Origin: Diprion similis
Taxonomy: Eukaryota; Arthropoda; Insecta; Hymenoptera; Diprionidae
Direction of reading: 5' to 3'
Assembly (NCBI RefSeq): GCF_021155765.1
Contig: NC_060112.1
Coordinates: 22,222,501 to 22,286,500 of the forward strand
Length of the DNA: 64,000 nucleotides
The notes below the pieces were generated by a model that was given only the letters and a program-made list of their open reading frames with translations, did not search any database and was not told the origin of the DNA. Positions within the stretch are counted from its first letter, which is position 1. Each line of letters begins with the position of its first letter. Below are positions 56,201-64,000 of this stretch, one piece after another. Made by a program: the position numbers and the translations under genes.

Positions 56201-56751
56201 CGAGCTTTGTAGAGTATAAATTCAGCAGGAATATTTGTACATATCAGAATTACCGGTGCTGGGGATATAAAATTTCAATGCAATTTGTTATCCCTCGTGG
56301 ATTATATGCGCGAGTAACTGCGAATCGAATCGGATCGGCTTGGGTAACATTCCGTGTTGCAGACTCCTTTCGGCGAACGTTTGTAGGTATATAAATAGTT
56401 TGCGATAGTTAAACTGTAAAATATATGGCAAATTGATAGAACTGTCAACTCTAAGCGTCGGTGTACACGAACGATAGAACCGAGGACCTGTGATCACCAG
56501 CACGAATGCCTTTGATGACGAGTATTCTATAGTAGAATCGAGAATGTTCTCCGGCTGACATGCACCTAAATTATTTACTCCATACAGATATTGATCAAAT
56601 AATACCCTTACAGGGTGTCCCTCCCTCCGAGGATTTGTATAAAATGAATACCTCTCGTACGAACGGTTTAGAATCAGTTTTGGAAGGAACCGTATCCCGA
56701 CAACACTTCATGTCATTCCGGGGAACTTGGATCGTGTTTTAGATTCGGAGT
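48251..56751. other. Mnk 3' UTR and intergenic DNA
   Basis: The first AATAAA after the Mnk stop is at 48,580-48,585. The stretch beyond is very AU-rich, so the true 3' end may be further downstream. No coding exon is supported over these 8.5 kb. Content includes A-rich runs (50,830, 52,430-52,570, 52,904-52,930, 54,003-54,022), an ATT tract at about 53,250-53,288, a tandem of ATGTATC at about 53,566-53,600 and TGTAT text at about 55,088-55,128 and 55,300-55,345. Confidence 0.6.
53250..53288. repeat. (ATT)n microsatellite
   Basis: About thirteen uninterrupted ATT units between Mnk and the CFAP144-like gene. Confidence 0.9.
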
Positions 56752-56908
56752 ATGTCTGCGGGGAAGACCGAATCAAGGGGGGATTCGGGATCTTCGAGGT
56801 CGGCTCTGAGTCCTCAAGCGAAAAAGAAGGAGCGACCACCCTTCAAGTTGTGTTTCGTGAAGCAACAGGAGAGCGGTCGATCAAATGTCTCTATTTGCAA
56901 GACAACCG
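56752..56908 (+). CDS. CFAP144-like gene, exon 1
   Basis: Encodes MSAGKTESRGDSGSSRS and a basic stretch, through ICKTT plus one base. A GTAAAG donor follows. This part has no recognisable domain. Confidence 0.65.
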
Positions 56909-58462
56909 GTAAAGGAAAACGAATCGATCTTATGTTATGACAGCCCAATTCTTTCAAGTTTTCATACGCATCAATGGAAACCTTGCAGTATTATAGATTC
57001 AATTATAGCGTTTGAGTTATTGGCAACTTATTAATATTTAATTAATCTTACTGAATATCGGAAATTTCTTCGTTTATATTTTTGATTGTTGTCAATTAGT
57101 GATGATCAATTAACGGTATTGAATTACAGAAATTCTGGACATTTTTACCCGTAACTTTTCTCTAGTACCCTTAAATTTTGATCTGACATGAGCTTGGATT
57201 CTATCGCTGGTTACTTTATACCAACAATAAGTTGCAGATTCATATATGCTCGATGTTCTGGTTGTTTGGTAGTCTGTTCTTGTTTCAGGCAACGTATTAA
57301 CTCCGAAATTTTACTCTCGCGATGCGGAGCGATGTGATTCTCCCGAAATCACTGAAACAGTGGCTAAAATCACAGAGGAAGAGCAAAGAGTCCCGAAGAC
57401 GGTCTATCGTTGGCCCCTTCTTACCAGTCATACGTAAGTTATTAAATGGTGAAAACTGATAACAAGAATTAATGAAATAAAATACGACAAGTCGATTAAC
57501 ATTTGGAGAGTGAGTCGGGATAGGTGTTGAATATTTTTCTGTTACCGCGCGGGAGCTACAATATATTTATTAAAAAGTATAGGTATACAGCACACGTAGG
57601 CCGTGAAAGTCGGTAGGTATGTCCTACGATTAGCACCGAAAGCTGTAATTGCAACTTTCTCAAAAGTAAATTAAAAATGTATTTAATAGTTAACATTTTA
57701 ATATATCTCTAGCGCGGCACGAACTGCTGCGCTTTCCCTATTTTATATCAGATCCAGTATTTCCCGCTTATTTTCTTTTCATTTCTACTGTTCACCCAAC
57801 TAATCTTGAACTTCGAGTTTGCGGTTCGGTGCACTGAACTTTCTTCCAGATCTAAACGCGTGGCGTTAACTTTTGTCGTCCTACATATTTTCGCCTCGCG
57901 CGAATACCGTTGCGTGAACTCAACAGATAATCAAGTTGCGAATGAATCATATAATTTTACTCCAGAATCGTTCGCTAAATTTCTAAATAAAAATAAATTT
58001 ACACCTTTATACAAGATTACAATAATTGTTTCTGTAAAAAAGTGAAAGTTAAGTCCTTGAAGCAGATTGATCTCCTATTCTTACCCGGTTGTTAATTAAT
58101 TCTTAATAAAATCTACTTTCAATTTTTCTTATTGTAAATTGAATTACAGTCTTTTGTATTATGCGAAGCCAATTTAGATATTGTCTGCCACTCCCACCCA
58201 TTGTCAGTATATAGTACGTGTACTGTACTATATCTGTACAAATCTACTTTCTTGTGTGCCTATAATAGATAATAGTCCTCAATTACTACTATTGCTATCG
58301 TTGATAAAACAGCTATTTTGTTCCAGGTATGGTTGGTGGCACGATAGGGGGATTCAACCGACAGACCCACGCTTCAACTTTCATAAGAAGACTTCAGATA
58401 TGGTCAGCTACCAAATGAGGATCTACGCCGTAGACAGGAAGTTGAAGGGTCTCGGTTATTAA
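56752..58462 (+). CDS. CFAP144/FAM183-like axonemal protein
   Basis: Three exons join in frame (56,752-56,908, 57,289-57,433, 58,327-58,462; intron phases 1 and 2) to give 145 residues, close to the length of human CFAP144 (134). All junctions are GT-AG. A TAG three codons before the ATG fixes the start. The N-terminal third is Ser/Lys-rich and low complexity. The C-terminal half has a PKxxYxxP element (88-95), then YGW at 102-104, and DPRFNFHKKTSDMVSYQ (114-130). This order and spacing resembles the FAM183 family C-terminus (PKxKY, then GW, then DRRLNxxRxxxDIT). In vertebrates CFAP144 is a microtubule inner protein of axonemal doublets. The expected role is in sensory cilia or sperm flagella. 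The gene model is fairly strong. The family call is from remembered motif spacing and is moderate. No signal peptide or membrane segment is seen. Confidence 0.62.
57289..57433 (+). CDS. CFAP144-like gene, exon 2
   Basis: Follows TTGTTTCAG and encodes NVLTPKFYSRDAERCDSPEI through YRWPLLTSH. The donor is GTAAGT. It carries the PKxxYxxP element. Confidence 0.7.
57434..58326 (+). other. CFAP144-like gene, intron 2
   Basis: 893-nt intron from GTAAGT to TTGTTCCAG. It contains a 79-codon open frame at 57,806-58,045 that lacks splice-site support and is not considered coding. Confidence 0.65.
58327..58462 (+). CDS. CFAP144-like gene, exon 3
   Basis: Encodes the YGWWHDRGIQPTDPRFNFHK segment through the C-terminus KLKGLGY and TAA. 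It is the best-conserved part of the protein by motif. The extra Trp (YGWW) and short tail are features of this copy. Confidence 0.72.
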
Positions 58463-58615
58463 CCTTTCCGAAAGAGTTGGAGCCTCTATTATGGCAAAAC
58501 CTATAACACCGTATAATATGACAGAGCAGCTAAACTTCGGAAAAAGTCTCCTACTGTAAAATTTCAATTTATGTTGCGAGTAGTTAATTAGACTGTCTTT
58601 ATTAAAGTATTACGT

Positions 58616-58621
58616 AATAAA
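58616..58621 (+). terminator. Poly(A) signal for the CFAP144-like gene
   Basis: AATAAA about 154 nt after the stop codon, followed by a GT- and T-rich stretch, as expected for a cleavage and polyadenylation site. Confidence 0.55.
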
Positions 58622-59460
58622 AATTTCACGAATATCTGGTGCACTAGTTTTTAGTTTTACTAATTATATGCTTATTTTAGAAATGAATAAAAATAATAGT
58701 ACTTACGGTCAGACACGCAGCGATGATGAGAATAATAAATTTCATTTCCTCACCTGCATGAGTTGCGTACATTATCTTCATTAATTAATGTGACTTGTAC
58801 GCTTTTCGTGACAATAATATTTTTAATTTAAAATTACGCAAAGTGCACTTGCTTCTTCTCTGTCGCTACGAAGTCGCTATTTATTATAATAACACCTGAT
58901 GTCGATTTATCTTTATATCTTATTATCGATCTCGTCGGTACATAATATATATAGGTATAAAAATATTTACGCGATCAGCATTATCTTCACGATAAATTAT
59001 TCCTCTTTTCAATATTTATCTAAGATATTTGTGTTTTTATCGTGATCACAAGGTGGACCGAAAAAGGTTTCCTATTCCAATAGACCGAGCGGCATATTCC
59101 TGCGAATTTGAAATAAATTCTCTGGTACTATTTGTGTACATATTTGCCAGATGAAAAATTGGAATCAAGATTGGTAATTTACGTAAAAACTAAACTGAAA
59201 TGCTTGATAACATCTGTAAGTGGTTAAGAAATTTTATTTGCCAGAAACTCGTCTCGTACATTTTTTCACTCCATTACAATGACAGTGCTACGTTTTGTAT
59301 GAATTATCTCTTTTTAATCGCTGCTACGCATAGCGATTGAGCAACCGCATTGTATCCAGTGGAGTTAACGTACTACAAAACGACGATGTAACACGCGTAC
59401 GTGGCACATTTCCGTTTTAAGTAGGGGCGTTACGGGTGTTGAGCGTGAAAAGGTTTCGAA
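58622..59460. other. Intergenic DNA between the CFAP144-like gene and Skp2
   Basis: AT-rich sequence with no supported gene. Composition becomes more balanced from about 59,340 on, towards the Skp2 promoter. A minus-strand open frame at 59,365-59,607 has no recognisable domain and overlaps the promoter elements. Confidence 0.55.
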
Positions 59461-59468
59461 GATTTGAA

Positions 59469-59480
59469 TTTTGGCGGGAC
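59469..59480 (+). promoter_or_regulatory. E2F-like site upstream of Skp2
   Basis: TTTTGGCGGGAC fits the E2F/DP consensus (TTTSGCGGGA type) closely and lies 223 nt upstream of the Skp2 start codon. Mammalian SKP2 is a known E2F target, so conserved cell-cycle control is plausible. A CRE-like GACGTC overlaps its 3' edge (59,478-59,483). Confidence 0.55.
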
Positions 59481-59490
59481 GTCGGGACCA

Positions 59491-59545
59491 CCAATCGATA
59501 CCTGCAAGTCGAGCCAGTGAAGTCGATAGAGTTGAACGAGCCAAT
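59491..59545 (+). promoter_or_regulatory. Two CCAAT boxes upstream of Skp2
   Basis: CCAAT occurs at 59,491-59,495 and 59,541-59,545, about 50 bp apart, just downstream of the E2F-like site. Paired CCAAT boxes bound by NF-Y are a common feature of cell-cycle promoters. A GCCGCCATTAG word at 59,614 may mark the start region. Function is inferred. Confidence 0.4.
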
Positions 59546-59702
59546 AGAATTGCCAGGTTTGTAGCGACTTCCATATCTCTCGACGAATATCGAACCAAGC
59601 TGGTCAATCGGAGGCCGCCATTAGCGATTGTTTTATTTTGTTGAGTCCGTGTGGCGATAGAAAAAAAAGTTAACGAAGAAGCTTGTCAATATTCCGCCAA
59701 AA

Positions 59703-59782
59703 ATGAATCCCGGCGTGGAAGAGGACACGCGCCTTTCCGAGGATTTAGTAGATGATACCGATGAAATATCGCCGCCAGAAAG
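59703..59782 (+). CDS. Skp2: Skp2 coding exon 1
   Basis: Encodes MNPGVEEDTRLSEDLVDDTD and ends with a GTAAGC donor. The ATG is the first in a leader that starts downstream of the CCAAT boxes, and its context AAAAATGAA is AT-rich as in insects. Confidence 0.85.
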
Positions 59783-62700
59783 GTAAGCGAACGCTCATAA
59801 ATACTGTCTGTAATTCCAGGGATTCCTTGAACCTCAAATTATTCCCATTCCGGCGGGCCGATCTTACCTGTTGCTTCGGAAGCGCAGGTGCTAGTCTTCC
59901 GCGCAGGTGAGGTTAAGAACCCTTTGCTTAGATTTTCGACCTCAAATCACAACAAACCTCCATACTGACCGGGTCTATATTCTAAAAGTCGGCAACCCTG
60001 GTTAACCGACAAAACCGAAGCTGCAATGGACGAGATTTGTTGGTACCAGAGGTTGTTTTTCCCTCCAAAAATACTTACCGCGCTTAGGCCCTTCTCCCTT
60101 TATCGTGATTTATATTTACGGCGAAAAGTGGCTACACCTATACCTAGTTCTTAGGCAGATCTTTAGATTCCGTGTTCAGAGAGAAGCAACAAGTGACCAT
60201 CTTGGAAGTGATCCCTCGTGTAGTCGAGCTTAGCTTTTAACCACGAAAAAATACGGATACACATTTTTAACCCCCTGATTGCACGCGTTCATCTTCTTCG
60301 TGTTTGCCGAAAACTTGGGTCGGCGTCTGAAATTTTTTCTTGTGAAATTTTACATTTTTCTGTCAACTCAAGCTAGTGTGTTTTTGTATACCAGTTTCCC
60401 CATTTTGTCTTCTACCTTGTTATCTGATACTCGATTTCTTTGTGTACGAATATTCTCTGTCTTCAGCTTAGATAAAATCCTATCATTTTACAAATAATAC
60501 TTATCTAGCAGTTATACATTTTTTTCTATCTTCAGTTGTGGTTTTTGTTTATTTCATTTCGTTCAAAATCATCGAAAAGTGTTATTGTTCTTCAAGTTAA
60601 GAATTTCAAGCTGATTTCTCTTTGTCACAAAATATCCATATTCAAAGAGTATAAAAGTATACATCAACATTGAACAGTGTAAAAGTGAAAAAATCATGGA
60701 GGATACTAACTCCAAGTGAAAAAAAATGTTTCCATGTTTTTTACTCAATTGAAGAACCTATTTAATGCTTTCCTATATTTAGGAAAGTTTATTCACCGTT
60801 TTGATTAAATAGTTTTATCGCGCTTACGGTATTAAAAAAATTCATTGTTTTCTCTGTGGGTATGCCTTTTTTATTGTCTCTGAAATTAACGCACGTTTCA
60901 TGTACAATATTTAGCAAGCGTATGCGGTTGGATGATGGCTGTAACAACAATCTCAACAGCACGTTAAATAGTGGAACAAAAAACAATACACGCTGGACTT
61001 GTGCGGGAGATACAAGTCTGGTAGAGCCAGAGATTCTCGAAGATATGGGAGTCAGTATGTTGGAAGATGAAGAAATGAGTTGCGGATCAGTGAAGAAATT
61101 GAAAACGCACGAGTGCACCGTTTCACCAACTGGTTCTGAGAACAGGAGAACACAATCTGCCGAGAATGGAGACATTGTTTTCGGAAGTCATGGCACCATG
61201 TATCGAAATTCAAGTTTTGATACTGTTCATTTAGATAGGTAGGAAATATCGTTCATGAAGGTGATCTTTACATTTTCTGCCTGTGAACAACCTTAGCAGA
61301 ACTTTCATCAAAGCTCATTTATGCATGATATGTATGAACTTAGGAATCAAATAGTGAGAATGAGATATCTTTCTTGTGACTCATTCTGTTTCGAATTCTT
61401 AGATAGCCTTAGAAGAAAACTCAATTCATTTCTGCAATTTTGCAAATTGTCGTTACCATACCACCGTAATTAGGTAATAAAATTCATGAATTTAGTTTGA
61501 TACACTCTAATCACAAGCAGGAAGATTGATTATAGGACTGAAATTAGTAACGCTATCGTAACGAAACATTGGCAAAAAAATCACTATTTTATTAATTTTT
61601 ATATGATTTCAAAGGAACTAAGATTTCAAAATATGAGTGTTTTGTTTTATTACAGTTTACTGAATTTCAGACAATTCCAAAACCTCAAAATAACGGTTTT
61701 TCCTCAGCATGAATCCTTAGGATAATGTTACTGACTTCAATATGATATAATTAATTGTTGATGTGAATGTTAATTTCAACGGTTTTGTAATGAATGGTCA
61801 GTACAAAAATTTAATGATGTGTTCACAGATCAGAAAGATCACAAGATCCATTTGAATTGGAGGATGCTTCTATATACTTGTCTATCGGCAATGAGTCTGG
61901 TTATTCGTCAAGAGTTGAAACAGAAACATTTGGAGATGTGAAACACAGTTTCAGCAAAGAAGAATTGGGAGACATGGTAGATAAGAACGGATTGGATCAA
62001 TTTTATTTGTACAGACGAAAGAAAAGACCGTCTATTACTGGTGAAGATAAATTCAACAAACTCTCTGACGAAATGATTCTGATGATCTTGAGGTGGCTTC
62101 CGAAAAAATGCTTGGTAACCTTCTAAATTTTCTCTACAACGTGCATTTCGGTCTGTGTTTTTGCGTAATTGAATATTTGTATAATCTGTCTTCAGGTGCG
62201 GTCAATGCTTGTTTGCAAACGATGGTGTCAGATTGCCCGTGACGAGGCGTTGTGGAGTCGTTTAGACCTCGGTGGTAAAGTTTTGGTAGAAGGAACCCTG
62301 GGACATATCCTGCCACGAGGTGTTCAAACATTGAGACTGGCTCAAGCAGAAATCGCAGACCCAGTATTTCAGCCAAATAGCGAAACTCTAAATGAAAATT
62401 ACATCAGTAAGCTGCAATATCTAGATTTGTCAATGTCAGTTATATCGCCCGATGGATTGGCAGCTTTGTTATCCGTTTGTAAATTTTTGAAAAAATTATC
62501 TCTTGAGAAATGTACACTGAATAGGCTTTGCTGTACTGCTATAAGCGAAAATCGAGACCTGGAAGTTCTAAATTTAACCATGTGCGAAGGTATTGATAAA
62601 AAATGTCTACAGGATGTTCTAAAACTGCCAAGGTGAGGTACTTGCTTCCCAATGTCTACTTGTTATTTCTTATTTGAAAGCTGTAATCTCAGTTTCATTT

Positions 62701-63296
62701 CCATATTGTTACCTGTCTAACAGTTTTTGTTCATTTTAGATTGAATGCTCTTAACGTTGCGTGGTGTGGTTTGGATTTAGAATGTATGACATTACTTTGT
62801 CGACAATTACCAAGCACCATTACCCGGTTAAATATTGCTGGATGTCGGAAAACCATGACAGATGATAGTAAGTATATAAATACATAATAATAGGCAATTA
62901 AGTACTTTGACCCTCGGCAAAGTATTTACAAGCTTGTTTTTTTTTCTAGATGTCAAAGAGCTGGTTAAATGCTGCCCGCGTATTATTGAACTCGATATGA
63001 GTGATTGTACAATGCTTACAATCAATGCCACCCAAAGTCTGTTAAGCCTCACAAAGTTAGAACACTTAGCCCTAAGTCGCTGCTACAGTATTCCCCCTAC
63101 CACTTATTTAAGACTAGCTCACATGCCCTGCTTAATGTACCTGGACGTCTTTGGATTAATGGCCGAACCTACTTTAGATACGCTGCAAGCAAGTTGCGGA
63201 AATACTGAAATAAACAAGTTCCTATACAGCTCAGTCGCCAGACCGACAGTCGGTGTTAGGCGGACGAGTATTTGGGGTCTTAGAGTAAGAGATTAG
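59703..63296 (+). CDS. Skp2: S-phase kinase-associated protein 2 (F-box/LRR protein Skp2)
   Basis: Six exons join in frame: 59,703-59,782, 60,915-61,238, 61,829-62,114, 62,196-62,632, 62,740-62,867 and 62,950-63,296. They give 533 residues. The F-box lies at about 208-256, from FNKLSDEMILMILRWLP through CKRWCQIARDEALWSRLDL. It binds Skp1 to place the protein in an SCF (Skp1-Cul1-F-box) ubiquitin ligase. Leucine-rich repeats follow, with LQYLDLSMSVISPDGL, LKKLSLEKCTL and HLALSRCYSIPPTTYLRL. The C-terminus SVARPTVGVRRTSIWGLRVR matches the human SKP2 tail (ARPTIG, then IWGIK). This identifies Skp2 rather than another FBXL. The roughly 200-residue N-terminus is acidic and longer than the human one (F-box near residue 95). 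Known roles of the family are degradation of CDK inhibitors and S-phase control. Confidence 0.95.
59783..60914 (+). other. Skp2 intron 1
   Basis: 1.13-kb phase-2 intron. The first 450 bases are less AT-rich than the rest. No coding exon or repeat was found in it. Confidence 0.8.
60915..61238 (+). CDS. Skp2: Skp2 coding exon 2
   Basis: Encodes residues 27-135: KRMRLDDGCNNNLNSTLNSG, acidic and polar text, and NSSFDTVHLD. It has no recognisable domain. The region corresponds to the regulatory N-terminus of Skp2, which is poorly conserved between phyla. Acceptor ATATTTAG and donor GTAGGA are weaker than the other sites in the gene. Confidence 0.85.
61239..61828 (+). other. Skp2 intron 2
   Basis: 590-nt AT-rich intron with no embedded feature seen. 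Confidence 0.85.
61829..62114 (+). CDS. Skp2: Skp2 coding exon 3 (first half of F-box)
   Basis: Encodes residues 135-230 and ends in the F-box at KLSDEMILMILRWLPKKCL before GTAACC. The next intron is 81 nt and phase 0, so it splits the F-box between its helices. Confidence 0.93.
62196..62632 (+). CDS. Skp2: Skp2 coding exon 4 (second half of F-box and first LRRs)
   Basis: Encodes VRSMLVCKRWCQIARDEALW and the linker, then the first leucine-rich repeats through VLKLPR. ILPRGVQTLRLAQAEIADPV aligns with the linker that follows the F-box in human SKP2. Confidence 0.95.
62740..62867 (+). CDS. Skp2: Skp2 coding exon 5 (LRR)
   Basis: Encodes LNALNVAWCGLDLECMTLLC and ITRLNIAGCRKTMTDD, matching the human repeats LDELNLSWC and ITQLNLSGYRK. 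Confidence 0.95.
62950..63296 (+). CDS. Skp2: Skp2 coding exon 6 (last LRRs and C-terminal tail)
   Basis: Begins NVKELVKCCPRIIELDMSDC and ends GLRVRD before TAG. The LEHLALSRCYSIPPTTYLRL stretch parallels human [20 protein letters not shown]. Confidence 0.96.
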
Positions 63297-64000
63297 GAAG
63301 CTAGAAGAATTGAAAAAAATCTCATTTAGTGATTTATAAAAAACCAGAGAACTCGACTAGTAGTAGGTATAGTTGTTTACAAATCGCGTTTTGTCGCAGT
63401 AACTGAGAATAAATCGGACTTAATCTCTGGTAAATACGATTGAATAATTTCCTGAAAAGTGTAGTAATAATAATAACGTAAAATGATCGTTAAGGTATGT
63501 ATTTCGAAAGTTGTGCCAGAAAGCGGTAATAGATTGATTTTCATTTTTGTAAATAAATTCTCATACAAAACGAATAAGAAAATAACATAATGATAATAAT
63601 GACAATAATGTTGTTAATGATCAGTCAATTATCTGCCAAATGTGCCTTACTTGTTGAATATCAATTTTTTTTTGTATAATATCGCGTAAAATTCGGCACT
63701 ATAAAAAAACCTGTAATACTTTGAAAGGTAGTAATTATTTTTATAAATGATATTAGGAGAATTTTTCTTTCTTATTTTTATGTCACACAGTCTACTTATT
63801 GCAATCTGCATAACATGAATTAATGAATTCTACAATGCTTCTCCCAACAAGAGTGATGTGAAGCGAATTTGATTTCTTGTGATTCTTTTTTGGAAACCAT
63901 GATACTAGATGTAAGAATGTATGTATACTATTTTTAAGATGAATAGAAAGGAAAGTCCTTTGATACTGAAAATAATTCGATATTTTCCTTTCTTGCATCA
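63297..64000 (+). other. Skp2 3' UTR and downstream DNA
   Basis: AT-rich sequence after the Skp2 stop. AATAAA at 63,552-63,557 is the first good polyadenylation signal. No further gene starts before the window edge. Confidence 0.6.

Noticed and set aside
57806..58045. Open frame of 79 codons
   Set aside because: Lies in intron 2 of the CFAP144-like gene and no in-frame splice sites link it to the flanking exons.
59365..59607. Minus-strand open frame of 80 codons upstream of Skp2
   Set aside because: Overlaps the E2F-like and CCAAT elements of the Skp2 promoter and has no recognisable domain or splice partner.

Overview
The window is intron-rich, AT-rich animal nuclear DNA, most likely from an insect. 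It has GT-AG introns, dense microsatellites and homopolymer runs, and palindromic non-autonomous transposons. Three genes can be assembled with consistent reading frames, all on the + strand. A hymenopteran source (sawfly or wasp) is my guess from the repeat style, not something the sequence proves. I found no tRNA, rRNA, CRISPR array, operon or other prokaryotic feature.

Layout. Bases 1 to about 30,900 are almost all non-coding. They hold palindromic, hAT-like miniature elements (about 3.0, 7.2, 9.1, 13.8 and 23.8 kb), a nested inverted-repeat region (12.0-12.4 kb), a roughly 120-bp degenerate tandem repeat (26.3-26.75 kb) and many simple repeats. One 94-nt exon-like open block at 15,717-15,810 could be an upstream alternative exon of the kinase gene. 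Bases about 31,140-48,250 hold Mnk/Lk6, a MAP-kinase-interacting kinase: a long purine-rich leader, a start codon at 32,677 and five coding exons (522 residues) split by introns of 8.2 and 5.5 kb and two short ones. Bases 48,251-56,751 are 3' UTR and intergenic DNA. Bases 56,752-58,462 hold a three-exon gene for a 145-residue protein that resembles CFAP144/FAM183, an axonemal microtubule inner protein. Bases 59,703-63,296 hold Skp2, an F-box/leucine-rich-repeat protein in six exons (533 residues). Its promoter carries an E2F-like site and CCAAT boxes.

The three genes do not form a known pathway. Mnk links ERK/p38 signalling to eIF4E phosphorylation. Skp2 is the substrate receptor of an SCF ubiquitin ligase acting in the cell cycle. 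The CFAP144-like protein would act in cilia or sperm flagella. They look like ordinary chromosomal neighbours.

The points most worth following up are the candidate upstream Mnk exon, the divergent CFAP144-like gene, the E2F-like site in front of Skp2, and the hAT-like palindromic elements with 8-bp target-site duplications. I did not find a convincing new biological system.
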